A stretch of DNA of 44,381 bases from DATAES01 sp036257895 (GCA_036257895.1 DATAES010000191.1:1-44381); one strand, 5' to 3'; shown: positions 1-7,659, counted from the first letter of the stretch. Numbers and translations: made by a program. Notes: generated by a model from the letters alone, not told the origin.

Positions 1-38
1 TCCCTGCTCCGGGCACCCAGCGTCGCGGTCAGCTGGCG

Positions 39-725
39 ATGGATCTCGCTGCATCTGCACCCATCGAGCGATCCTCGATCGAAGAACGCGTGCGCCGGCC
101 ACTCCCCGACGTGACCCACATCCGCGAGTGGCTGACACCGGCGGAGCAGCAGGCGCTGGTACAGCAGTTTCGGGAATGGGCCGAGCCACCGGCCGGCCTG
201 CGACACCCCCGCGTGCCGACCGGTGGTCTGATGTCTGTCCAGTCGGTCTGCCTCGGGTGGCACTGGCAGCCCTACGTGTACTCCCGTACCGCGGATGACA
301 CCGACGGCACCCCCGTGAAGCCGATGCCGGCGGCCTTGATCGACCTGGCTGTGCGCGCGGTTGCCGACGCGTCCGCTCCGGGTGTGAGCGCGACCCGACC
401 GTTCGAGCCCGATGCCGCGATCGTGAACCTGTATGCACCTGGCGCGCGGCTCGGGCTGCACCAGGATGCCGAGGAGCCGTCGACCGCACCGGTCGTCACC
501 ATCAGCCTCGGCGACACCGCGGTGTTTCGCATGGCGGGAACGGCTCGGCGAACGGCTCCCTTCACGGACATCGTCCTCGGATCCGGTGACCTGCTCGTGT
601 TCGGTGGCGTCAACCGGCGCATCTACCACGGCGTGCCGAAGGTCATCGAGGGCACGGCGCCCCAATGGCTCGATCTGCCTGCCGGGCGCCTCAGCATCAC
701 CATCCGCGAGACCGGCCTCGGATGA
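39..725 (+). CDS. alkB: AlkB-family Fe(II)/2-oxoglutarate DNA (or RNA) repair dioxygenase
   Basis: The product should reverse alkylation damage (such as 1-methyladenine and 3-methylcytosine) by oxidative demethylation in the cytoplasm. The 228 residues match bacterial AlkB in length. The double-stranded beta-helix motifs are visible: NLYAPGARLGLHQD carries the iron ligands H141 and D143, RRIYHGV carries H197, and RLSITIR (217-223) is the 2OG-binding RxNxTxR motif with Ser in place of the usual Asn. The next gene starts inside the stop codon (ATGA), so the two are probably co-translated. The reading frame stays open to the left edge of the window, so a start further upstream cannot be excluded. 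The family assignment is secure; the preferred substrate (DNA or RNA) is not visible. Confidence 0.93.
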   Translation: MDLAASAPIERSSIEERVRRPLPDVTHIREWLTPAEQQALVQQFREWAEPPAGLRHPRVPTGGLMSVQSVCLGWHWQPYVYSRTADDTDGTPVKPMPAALIDLAVRAVADASAPGVSATRPFEPDAAIVNLYAPGARLGLHQDAEEPSTAPVVTISLGDTAVFRMAGTARRTAPFTDIVLGSGDLLVFGGVNRRIYHGVPKVIEGTAPQWLDLPAGRLSITIRETGLG

Positions 726-1444
726 GCAACATGGCGATCACCTGGGACCGACGCGTCGACGCGCTGGATTGGCCGGCGATCATCCAAGAGCTCGACCAGG
801 TCGGGTGCGCGCCTACCGGACTCCTGGTCGAAGGGGCCGAGTGCAGTGCACTCATCGACCTCTACGACGACGACCAACGATTCCGATCGACGATCGACAT
901 GGCCCGGCACCGTTTCGGCGAGGGGCAGTACCGCTACTTCGCCCATCCCCTTCCGGACGCGGTGCGGGGTTTGCGCGCCGCCTTCTGGCCTCACCTGCTC
1001 GGGATCGCGCGCACGTGGTACGCACGGCTCGACCGAGCCGCGCCGTGGCCCGATCGGTTCGACGACTGGCTCGCCGCGTGTCATCGGGCCGGCCAGCACC
1101 GTCCCACTCCGTTGGTCCTCCAGTACGGCCCGGGTGACTGGAACGCGCTGCATCGCGACCTCTATGGCGATCTCGTGTTCCCGCTCCAGGTCGTGATCGG
1201 ACTCGACGAGCCCGGCGAGGACTACTTGGGAGGAGAGTTCGTCGTGGTCGAACAACGCGCTCGCGCACAGTCGCGGGCGACGGTCACCACGATCCCTCGT
1301 GGTCACGCGGTCGTATTCACGACACGCGACCGGCCAGTGCGAACAACGCGAGGCTGGTCGGCCGCGCCGATGCGGCATGGAGCCAGCATCGTGCGATCGG
1401 GTCATCGGCACGCGCTCGGCCTGATCTTCCACGACGCCGCCTGA
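722..1444 (+). CDS. 2OG-Fe(II) oxygenase, partner of AlkB
   Basis: This is a second putative Fe(II)/2-oxoglutarate dioxygenase of 240 residues. The core shows LHRDLYG (H144, D146) followed by LVFPLQVVIGL and LGGEFVV, a distal histidine at H219 (MRHG) and a basic residue near R229 suited to bind 2-oxoglutarate. This is the usual HxD...H...R order. The start at 722 is chosen because it overlaps the alkB stop as ATGA; the upstream in-frame ATG at 665 lies deep inside alkB. The pattern resembles COG3826-type oxygenases, which are often found beside DNA repair genes. Translational coupling suggests a shared role in alkylation damage, but that is inference and the substrate is unknown. Confidence 0.82.
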   Translation: MSNMAITWDRRVDALDWPAIIQELDQVGCAPTGLLVEGAECSALIDLYDDDQRFRSTIDMARHRFGEGQYRYFAHPLPDAVRGLRAAFWPHLLGIARTWYARLDRAAPWPDRFDDWLAACHRAGQHRPTPLVLQYGPGDWNALHRDLYGDLVFPLQVVIGLDEPGEDYLGGEFVVVEQRARAQSRATVTTIPRGHAVVFTTRDRPVRTTRGWSAAPMRHGASIVRSGHRHALGLIFHDAA

Positions 1445-1454
1445 CCCATACGGC

Positions 1455-1998
1455 ATCCTGTCGGGCGTGACGATCGAACTGGCGGGTACGTTCACCCGGA
1501 CCGGCGCGAGTTCGACGGCCATGGCGCGGGCGAGCACCTCCGATCCGCCGGCGGCCGCGGCGACGATCGCGCCGCCGGCACGAGGTCGCGCGACACGGCT
1601 CCTGTGCAGATGGTTATGGATCCGCGCGTCATCTTGGGAGCCGCGTACTTGCAGAGGTAGAGCGGGCCCCAGAACCGGTTGTCGACGGGCCCCCGGAGTG
1701 TCGCTGTGTCGACGTCCGTCACCGAGCCCGCTACGTGCGTGCCCGCGAACGTGGCCACGTGATCGACGTGGTCGAGCGACGCGAACAGCGCGTGAACGGC
1801 CTCTTCGTCAGCGACATCGAGGGTGACACCTCGGACATCGCCGTCCAACTGCTCCAGCGAAGCGGCGAGCCGTTGCTCGTCCCGTCCGGCGACCACGACG
1901 CGGGCGCCACTCTCCTGCGCCATCTTCGCGGTCGCCAGCCCGATTCCTGACGTACCACCTACGACGACCACTGATGCCCCGTGCAACGACGCCGGCAT
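1455..1998 (-). pseudogene. Frameshifted and 3'-truncated SDR oxidoreductase
   Basis: Read on the minus strand from ATG 1998 (GAGGAG lies 6 nt upstream), the protein begins as a classical short-chain dehydrogenase. It has VVVVGGTSGIGLA for NAD(P) binding, VAGRDEQRL and a TLDV segment. Near 1575-1585 the homology moves to another frame: SITICTGAVSRDLVP is continued by IVAAAAGGSEVLARAMAVEL and APVRVNVPASSIVTPDR. The SDR-like sequence stops at about 1455 against the tail of the oppositely oriented dioxygenase gene, so the last roughly 60 residues of a normal 240-residue SDR are missing. A real frameshift plus deletion is the simplest reading. A sequencing error could explain the frameshift but not the missing C-terminus. 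Confidence 0.75.
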
Positions 1999-2034
1999 GC
2001 TCATCTCCTCATTGACGGCACTCGAACGATCCAT

Positions 2035-2811
2035 CTACCGGAAGACCGGTGCGCGCTTCTCGAGGAAGGCGGACACGGCCTCTTTGTGCTCGGTCGTCGC
2101 GTAGGCCTGCGCCAGCAACTCGAGCTCGCGGCGCTGCGCTGCGTGCGGGTCGGTCTCGTTGGCATTCTGCGTGAGCAGCTGCTTGATCCACCGGAGCTGC
2201 GGCGTGGGATTCTGGCCGTAGGACCGTGCGCGCTCGATTGCCACGTCGAGCACCGACTCGGGCTCGACCACCTCGTCGACGATGTGGAGGGCGAGCGCCT
2301 CATCCGCCTCGATGGTCTTGCCGGACAGCATCAGGTCGGACGCCACGCCCCAGCCGCAACGCATGGGCAGGAACAACGAGGACGCGAGTTCGGGCACGAG
2401 GCCCATCTTCACGAAGCGAACGCTGAGCTTGGCGCCGCGCGCGGCGACGATGCGGTCGAACGGCAGGATCATCGTGAGCCCCATGCCGATGACCGGTCCG
2501 TTGACGGCTGCGACGATCGGCTTCGTCGAGCGGATCAGCGCGATCCAATCGCGGCCTTGTGGTACCGCAGCATCAGACTCGCCCTGGAGCTGCGCGTCGA
2601 ACACGGCGGCGATGTCGGCGCCCGCACAGAACGCGCGGCCGGCACCCGTGACGACGACGGCACCGACGGAGCGCTCCGCATCGGCCGCCTCGATCGCCTC
2701 GCACAGCTCGGCCGACATCCGCGGCGTCCAGGCGTTGAGCCGGTCGGGTCGGTTCAGGGTGAGGACGACGACGTCGTCTCGCTGCTCCTGCAGAATCGTC
2801 TCGAAGGCCAC
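2035..2811 (-). CDS. Enoyl-CoA hydratase/isomerase family protein
   Basis: This is a crotonase-fold protein of 258 residues that probably hydrates or isomerises an enoyl-CoA in fatty-acid or side-chain beta-oxidation. The two oxyanion-hole segments are clear: GAGRAFCAGADIAAV and NGPVIGMGLTMILPFD. The helix after the second ends in LVPELASSLFLP, where hydratases usually hold a catalytic Glu. The start is GTG at 2811. It lies upstream of the decayed SDR on the same strand with about 36 nt between the stop and that gene's start, so the two probably once formed an operon. Members of this superfamily differ widely in substrate, so no specific enzyme name is given. Confidence 0.88.
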   Translation of the reverse strand: MAFETILQEQRDDVVVLTLNRPDRLNAWTPRMSAELCEAIEAADAERSVGAVVVTGAGRAFCAGADIAAVFDAQLQGESDAAVPQGRDWIALIRSTKPIVAAVNGPVIGMGLTMILPFDRIVAARGAKLSVRFVKMGLVPELASSLFLPMRCGWGVASDLMLSGKTIEADEALALHIVDEVVEPESVLDVAIERARSYGQNPTPQLRWIKQLLTQNANETDPHAAQRRELELLAQAYATTEHKEAVSAFLEKRAPVFR

Positions 2812-2847
2812 ACCGCGACCCTATGCGCCTCGGTTTCGCGACCGCTC

Positions 2848-3228
2848 GTGACGATCGTTGGCGTTGCTCAGGCCACGCCGCAGTGGTTGACTGCCGTGGT
2901 GGACGAGAAAGAACCCGAAGGCGAAATCGACATCGAGGTCGAGACAGAGCTGGTCGACGTCGACGGTGACGGCACGATCGACGTGGTGCGGGAGACCACG
3001 ACGACGGTCGTCGACGTTGACGGTGACGGGTCTCCCGACATCGTGCAGCAGACGACGACCGTGGCAGTCGACGTCGACAATGACGGCGTTCCCGACGTCG
3101 TCGAGCGGACCACCGTCACCGGTGTCGATGTGAACCGCGACGGCACGATCGACGAAAGCGAGATCGAGGTCGAAACCGAGCTCGCCGCTCGGAAGGACCT
3201 GCTCGAAGAGGACGACGCCGCCTCCTGA
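2848..3228 (+). CDS. Small acidic protein with four DxDGDG calcium-binding-like repeats
   Basis: The predicted 126-residue product carries four near-identical loops (DVDGDGTIDVV, DVDGDGSPDIV, DVDNDGVPDVV, DVNRDGTIDES) beginning at residues 37, 56, 75 and 94. The period is exactly 19 residues (57 nt), with Thr/Val-rich linkers. The Asp spacing is that of EF-hand, dockerin or thrombospondin type 3 calcium loops. No signal peptide or membrane helix is evident, and the chain is very acidic with EIDIEVETEL flanking both ends of the repeat block. GTG 2848 is the tentative start; GTG 2896 would remove 16 residues and cannot be excluded, since neither has a good ribosome site. The frame is chosen because the repeats are meaningful only on this strand. 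Function unknown. Confidence 0.65.
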   Translation: MTIVGVAQATPQWLTAVVDEKEPEGEIDIEVETELVDVDGDGTIDVVRETTTTVVDVDGDGSPDIVQQTTTVAVDVDNDGVPDVVERTTVTGVDVNRDGTIDESEIEVETELAARKDLLEEDDAAS

Positions 3229-3346
3229 CACAGAAGAGGCGGAGGATCATCGCGTCGTCTTCGTAGACCGCGGCAACTCGTGTGCTGCTGATCGCGGCCA
3301 CTGGACCGCGCGCGCCCGTGTGTCGGCACAGCAGTTCGGTTCGGGT

Positions 3347-3366
3347 TGATAGCGTATTCGCTATCA
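3347..3366. promoter_or_regulatory. Palindromic operator of the HTH/nucleotidyltransferase pair
   Basis: TGATAGCGTATTCGCTATCA is a perfect inverted repeat with 8-bp arms and a 4-bp spacer. It ends ten bases before the GTG start of the HTH gene. A TATCAT -10-like hexamer (3362-3367) overlaps its right arm, so a dimeric HTH protein bound here would block transcription. This arrangement is usual for autoregulated toxin-antitoxin operons; the binding itself is inferred. Confidence 0.7.
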
Positions 3367-3375
3367 TTCGGCCCA

Positions 3376-3687
3376 GTGCCTGCAGAATCACTTCTCAAGA
3401 CCGCCCGCCGGTCTCGGCGGCTGACCCAGCGTGACCTTGCCCGCCGTACGGGCATCGCGCAGCCAACGATCGCCCGCATCGAGTCGGGCCGGGAGAACCC
3501 TCGACTGCAGACGGTCGAACGACTCCTCGAGGCGTGCGGCTACGTCATCGAAGCGATCCCGAAAGCGGGTCACGGGGTCGATCGAACCCAGATGCGCGAG
3601 CTGCTGCGTGTGAGTCCGCGTCGCAGGCTCGAGCTCCTGCGTGACGACGTGCGAGGCATGGCCCAACTCGAGGCGGCGCGGCGATGA
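3376..3687 (+). CDS. XRE-family HTH protein, probable antitoxin/repressor
   Basis: This is a 103-residue protein with an N-terminal Cro/C1-type helix-turn-helix: LTQRDLARRTGIAQPTIARI followed by ESGRENPRLQTVERLLEACG. A basic C-terminal tail (VSPRRRLELLRDD) follows. GTG 3376 is preferred over TTG 3346 because the TTG start would place the palindromic operator inside the coding region. The stop overlaps the start of the nucleotidyltransferase gene by 4 nt, giving an antitoxin-first gene pair. It probably represses its own promoter through the palindrome just upstream and neutralises the downstream protein. The family is certain; the antitoxin role is inferred from layout. Confidence 0.85.
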   Translation: MPAESLLKTARRSRRLTQRDLARRTGIAQPTIARIESGRENPRLQTVERLLEACGYVIEAIPKAGHGVDRTQMRELLRVSPRRRLELLRDDVRGMAQLEAARR

Positions 3688-4178
3688 TCGAACCGGCACC
3701 GTTCGAACCGCTTCTCGCGTTGCGGGCGCTGCACGACGGAGGTGTCGAGTTCGTGCTCATCGGCGGTGTGGCCGCGCGATTGCACGGGTCGCCCTCGCTC
3801 ACCCGCGACGTCGACATCTGTTATGCCCGCGACCTAGCGAATCTCGAACGACTCACCGGCGTCTTGCAGAGGCTGAACGTACGACTGCGCGGGGTCGACG
3901 ATGACGTGACGTTCATCCTCGATGTGCGCACGTTGCAGGCGGGCGCAAGCTTCACGTTCGCGACCGATCTCGGTGACATCGATGTCCTTGCGATCCCGGC
4001 GGGTGTCACGGGATTCGACGACCTCGCCAGAAGCGCGGAGGTCGTGGAACTCGACGGCTTCACTGTTCGGGTGGCGACGCTCGACGATCTGATCCGAATG
4101 AAGCGCGCCACGGGGCGAGCCAAGGACGCGGCTGAGGTCGAGATTTTGTCTGCTCTGCGCGCCGAGCGCGGGCGATAG
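3684..4178 (+). CDS. Nucleotidyltransferase-fold protein, probable AbiEii/MNT-type toxin
   Basis: The 164-residue protein has the minimal nucleotidyltransferase signature: VLIGGVAARLHGSPSLTRDVDI with G27-G28, D42 and D44, and a third acidic site in LGDIDVLAIP (D98/D100). This fold is used by toxins of the AbiEii and MNT families, which transfer nucleotides to tRNA or protein targets. A TLDDLIRMKRATGRAKD segment near the C-terminus is common in this group. It is translationally coupled to the HTH gene upstream. Its gene ends 13 bp before the convergent cyclase gene. The family call is solid; toxicity, target and nucleotide used are unknown. A second HTH/nucleotidyltransferase pair lies at 30706-31580. 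Confidence 0.82.
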   Translation: MIEPAPFEPLLALRALHDGGVEFVLIGGVAARLHGSPSLTRDVDICYARDLANLERLTGVLQRLNVRLRGVDDDVTFILDVRTLQAGASFTFATDLGDIDVLAIPAGVTGFDDLARSAEVVELDGFTVRVATLDDLIRMKRATGRAKDAAEVEILSALRAERGR

Positions 4179-4191
4179 CGGTTACTCGTCG

Positions 4192-6306
4192 CTAGCCGCC
4201 GAGGGAGGCGAGGAAGTGGATGGGTGGTGTCTGGCCTTCGCATGCTGCGCTGTCGATCGCCTTCGTCGGATCCGTTAGGAAGGCGCGGCGAATCGCGGCG
4301 AGGCATGGCGGGTCGCCCGTGCCGAGAATGGCGCCGTCGAGCGTCGCGAAGGTGAGCACGGTCGCGTTGGGTAAGCCTCGCCGGAAGATGTCGGCCCATT
4401 GGGGGTCTGCGCCCGGCAGCAAGGTGGGCGTGACGATGAGGGTGGGCACGGTCGCGGATGGGGCGGCGAAGGCGATCTGGTCGATCTCATGCACCGGCCA
4501 GGCGGAGCACAGCGCTAGCAGCGATTGGTCGTCGAACTTGCTGAACTGCGGAAGTGCCTGTCGGGTGAGCGCACTGGATGTTTGATCGACGGTGTGGGCT
4601 TCGTATGAGCATTGCTCGGACAGTGCTGCACCCCAGGAGTAATCGGGTGTGAGCAGGGGCGCGTTGGCGTCGATCACTCGGCCCGCAATCGCCGTCGCTG
4701 CCACCGGGTTGTCGATCGATGCGTCGATCGCGGCGGCAATCAGCGGATACGTCTCTCGTTGGTTGAGGGCGTCGGCCAGCGCCTGGGTCACCCGGTCGGC
4801 GTCGAGCAGCACTTCGTGTGCATGTCCATTGCCGTCGTCGCCTTGAACCAGCCGTGGCGAGCTCCCAGCGGCGTCATGGCCTCGGCGATACTCACCAGGA
4901 AGGTCATGGAACGTCGCGTTGCATGCGGGATCCGCTTGACACAACGAGACGTAGTTGTTGAATGCGTCCGACAGGTACTTCGCCGGATTCGTGTGAGCGC
5001 TCTGCCCGGGCGCGACCGGCTCCTGCAGTGTGAGCGTACGGACGACGTCGGGTAGCTGCCGAATGACCTCGAGCGCGCCGATCGTTCCGACGTAGCCACT
5101 TACCAGATGCACATGTGTGAGATTCAACGCCCGGATGAGGTCGACCATGTCGTCGCCTGCGGCCAGGTGGTTGTACTGGTTGAGATCCACACCAGCGCCA
5201 GTCCAACGGTCATAACACGCTCGTATCGCCGTGGCATTGCGGCCCTCTAATTCGGGATCTCCAAGTGGTTTGGTGAGCGCGTCGGCTGCGATGTCGGCGT
5301 ACTCGGGACACGTCAATGTCGGATCCGACTGCAACAGCGCATTCGCGCCGCGTCTCGCGAGCTGGATCTCCTCGCTGTGATCACGCGCTGGCGAGGTGAC
5401 GAGATTGTCGGCCCCGAAGTCCAGAACGGGATCGCTGGTCGCTTGCTCGCGTGCCGGAGCCCTCACCGCATCGAGACGGATCGACCGGCCATTTGGCTTC
5501 GCTCGATCCTCGGGCACCGTCAACGTCCCGCACTCCAACCCGGGCACCGCGATGCTGTCGAGCACGGCGGCGGAACAGGGCTTGACGATGTAGCTCACCG
5601 GATACGCAGGCGCTCGCAGGGCTGCGGCCGGCACACCCGATCCGTGCGACCCGTTTCGAACGACCGCGACAGCGACGGTGGCGGCCACCACTACAACGAC
5701 GGCAAGACCGATCGTCAGCGCGCGTCGAGGTCGCCGCCGTTGCTGCTGTCCGCTACGGACAGCAGCGGGCTCGTCGAGTTGACGGACGACTTCGACGGCG
5801 GCGACCGGGCGCGGCATCCCCTTCAGCGTCAGCGACCCCACCGCACGAAACGCGAACGCGCCACGACTCCCGACCAGGCTCCGCACGACTTCGTTCGTCA
5901 ACGTCTGTCCTGGCTTCGCCGCCGAGCACAATCGCGCTGCTTCGTTCACGGGCGTCCCGAACCAGTCACCGCCGTCTTCGGCCGCTTCCCCGGCACTGAT
6001 GCCCACATACAGCCGCACCGGCTCGTCCGCATCGAGCTCGCCGACGCTCTCGTGCATGGCCACTGCGCACGCCACCGCGTCCAATGCGCTGTGACGAAAC
6101 ACCACCATCAGTCCATCGCCAGTGTTCTTGACCTCCTCACCCCGGAACCGCCGCACCGCCTCCGCCAGCACATCGAAGAAACGGCGGCGAAAATCGTCCG
6201 ACGCGTCATCACCGATCCGCGTCTGACGCTCGGTCGAACCCACCAAGTCGCAGAACAGGACCGTCACCGTCGCGGTCCGCAGAGACCCACCCAATCCGCC
6301 CGTCAC
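4192..6306 (-). CDS. Class III adenylate/guanylate cyclase fused through one TM helix to a catalytically altered alpha/beta-hydrolase domain
   Basis: The order in 704 residues is cyclase (about 10-175), basic linker (RRRPRR), one membrane helix (about 196-216) and an extracytoplasmic hydrolase-like domain (about 235-700). The cyclase keeps both metal aspartates: D20 in FCDLVGST and D64 in KNTGDGLMVVF, with NEAARLCSAAKPGQ later. It should therefore make cAMP or cGMP in the cytoplasm. The outer part resembles TAP-like proteases/hydrolases (GLECGTLTVPEDRAKP, and PTLIVTPTLLPGADPQW near the end). The nucleophile elbow, however, reads LVSGYVGTIGA with Tyr405 where GxSYGT has Ser, and the terminal GHG motif is replaced by LDGAILGTGD. 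The domain is probably a ligand sensor rather than an enzyme. The start is GTG 6306, 12 nt after the upstream PAS-phosphatase gene, so the two are likely co-transcribed. Confidence 0.85.
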   Translation of the reverse strand: MTGGLGGSLRTATVTVLFCDLVGSTERQTRIGDDASDDFRRRFFDVLAEAVRRFRGEEVKNTGDGLMVVFRHSALDAVACAVAMHESVGELDADEPVRLYVGISAGEAAEDGGDWFGTPVNEAARLCSAAKPGQTLTNEVVRSLVGSRGAFAFRAVGSLTLKGMPRPVAAVEVVRQLDEPAAVRSGQQQRRRPRRALTIGLAVVVVVAATVAVAVVRNGSHGSGVPAAALRAPAYPVSYIVKPCSAAVLDSIAVPGLECGTLTVPEDRAKPNGRSIRLDAVRAPAREQATSDPVLDFGADNLVTSPARDHSEEIQLARRGANALLQSDPTLTCPEYADIAADALTKPLGDPELEGRNATAIRACYDRWTGAGVDLNQYNHLAAGDDMVDLIRALNLTHVHLVSGYVGTIGALEVIRQLPDVVRTLTLQEPVAPGQSAHTNPAKYLSDAFNNYVSLCQADPACNATFHDLPGEYRRGHDAAGSSPRLVQGDDGNGHAHEVLLDADRVTQALADALNQRETYPLIAAAIDASIDNPVAATAIAGRVIDANAPLLTPDYSWGAALSEQCSYEAHTVDQTSSALTRQALPQFSKFDDQSLLALCSAWPVHEIDQIAFAAPSATVPTLIVTPTLLPGADPQWADIFRRGLPNATVLTFATLDGAILGTGDPPCLAAIRRAFLTDPTKAIDSAACEGQTPPIHFLASLGG

Positions 6307-6318
6307 CTCATCATGTTG

Positions 6319-7401
6319 TCAGCCGGACTGGCAAAGGTTGACAGCCACGACGGCGACGTCGTCCGTGTTGGCGCTGTCGCCGAGAAGAGCATCGAGGACG
6401 TGATCGCACAACGACTCCGGCTCGGTCGGCCCCTGTTCGCAAGCGCGTCGCAACCAGTCCAGGTCGATGCCCTGTACTCGGCGCTCGACGAGTCCGTCCG
6501 TGTAGAGCAGCAACGTGTCGCCCGGCGTCAGGACTTCCTGACGCGCGCTGAAGCCAGTGGCGATTCCGAGCGGTGGATCGAGGCACTCGTCGAGCAAACG
6601 TGTCGTGCCGTCCGAGCGGCACAGGACGGCTGGGACGTGTCCGGCCGAGGCATAGGTCCATGTGTTGTCGCTGGGATCGAGAACGCCGTAGAGCGCAGTG
6701 ATCATCGTGTCGCCCTCGAACACACGCACCACTTGGTTCAGGCGATCCAACACGACCTCGGGCCGCCGTTCCGTCAGCGCCAACGCCCGCAGGCTGAACC
6801 GCGCGGCGGCCATGTCGGCGACGGCGTCGAGACCATGTCCTGCGACGTCACCGATCGCCACACCGAGACACCCATCGGGAAGGGCCACCACCGCGTACCA
6901 GTCGCCACCCATCTCGGTATTGGTTTCGGCCGGTCGATATCGTGCCGCCACCGCCGTGCCCGGCGCGACCGGCAGGGCCCGGGGCAGCAGAGCCTGCTGC
7001 AGCGTGTCGACGAGGCGTTCCCGCGAGGTGACGTCGATGGCGACGCCGGTCGTGCCGGTGGGTTGTCCGTCGTGGTCGACCAAGACCGTGCCGCGGCATT
7101 CGATCATGTGCACCGATCCGTCCCGCCAAGTGGTCCGATGCCGCAGGATGTACGGCCCTGGCGCGGCGAGCGCGTCGTTCACCGTCGCGATGCAGGTCTC
7201 ACGATCATCTGGATGCAGGACCGCTACCCAATCAGCGAACGTACCGCCGAACCCGCCCGGAGGCAGCCCGTGCATCTCCTCGAGTCGGCTGTCCCAAGTC
7301 GTAACGCCTGAAGCCATGTCCCAAGTCCACGAACCGAGCCGCGCCGCTTCGACGGCAAGCGCGAGACGCTGCTCGGCCAACGGCGTCGCAACAGCACCCA
7401 A
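6319..7401 (-). CDS. PAS-domain SpoIIE/PP2C-type serine phosphatase (RsbU-like)
   Basis: This 360-residue soluble regulator has a PAS domain (about 15-128, ending in GVAIDVTSRERL) followed by a SpoIIE phosphatase domain (about 145-355). The metal-binding motifs are intact: GGDWYA (D167), IGDVAGHGLDA (D185), YASAGHVPA, LLLYTDGLVE (D302) and NTDDVAVVAV (D347/D348). Such proteins dephosphorylate anti-sigma-factor antagonists in partner-switching pathways, with PAS sensing a ligand, redox state or light. TTG 7401 is taken as start because a G-rich AGGGCGGGGGATGGGGGGA stretch lies just upstream; TTG 7380 is the alternative. No STAS or RsbW-like kinase gene is in the window, so its target is elsewhere. 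It precedes the membrane cyclase by 12 nt. Confidence 0.88.
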   Translation of the reverse strand: MGAVATPLAEQRLALAVEAARLGSWTWDMASGVTTWDSRLEEMHGLPPGGFGGTFADWVAVLHPDDRETCIATVNDALAAPGPYILRHRTTWRDGSVHMIECRGTVLVDHDGQPTGTTGVAIDVTSRERLVDTLQQALLPRALPVAPGTAVAARYRPAETNTEMGGDWYAVVALPDGCLGVAIGDVAGHGLDAVADMAAARFSLRALALTERRPEVVLDRLNQVVRVFEGDTMITALYGVLDPSDNTWTYASAGHVPAVLCRSDGTTRLLDECLDPPLGIATGFSARQEVLTPGDTLLLYTDGLVERRVQGIDLDWLRRACEQGPTEPESLCDHVLDALLGDSANTDDVAVVAVNLCQSG

Positions 7402-7584
7402 GCAGTCCCCCCATCCCCCGCCCTGACACTAGGCGCGACGTCCCGATACCCCAGCATCCAGCCTGCACACAACTGCCCGACGCGAGCGGTGCGGTCCCGG
7501 CGCCGCGCGGCACCGTGTATCGGTAGAAGCGTGCGGAATTGCCTGACTCGTCCTCGGAGCTCTGTGTGGAATTCCCGGCGCTGA

Positions 7585-7611
7585 TGTCGAGAATTCGGGG
7601 CCTGGTCCGTC
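7585..7611 (+). promoter_or_regulatory. Predicted ECF42-type promoter, TGTCGA-N17-CGTC
   Basis: TGTCGA at 7585-7590 and CGTC at 7608-7611 are separated by 17 bases. They lie about 50 bases upstream of the DGPF gene's ATG. This matches the reported ECF42 recognition signature (TGTCGA at -35, CGA/TC at -10). The adjacent sigma factor belongs to that group, so autoregulation of the DGPF-sigma pair is the natural reading. It is the only clear signal in the 258-base non-coding stretch 7402-7659. Confidence 0.68.
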
Positions 7612-7659
7612 CCAGCGTGCATGCGGCCAGCAGGGCCGAAATCACACAAGGAGAACACC

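Noticed and set aside
1981..3228. A 415-codon plus-strand frame running into the DxDGDG repeats
   Set aside because: Its first 290 codons are antisense to the well-supported enoyl-CoA hydratase and show shadow composition (Arg/His/Asp-rich); only the end from 2848 is credible.
4171..4205. Second operator-like site (GATAGCG...CGCTAG) after the first toxin gene
   Set aside because: Only five bases pair across a 9-base loop and half of it is coding; likely chance or a weak terminator.
5377..7311. A 644-codon plus-strand frame
   Set aside because: It lies antisense to the cyclase and the PAS-SpoIIE gene, both with complete motifs, and has no recognisable domain.
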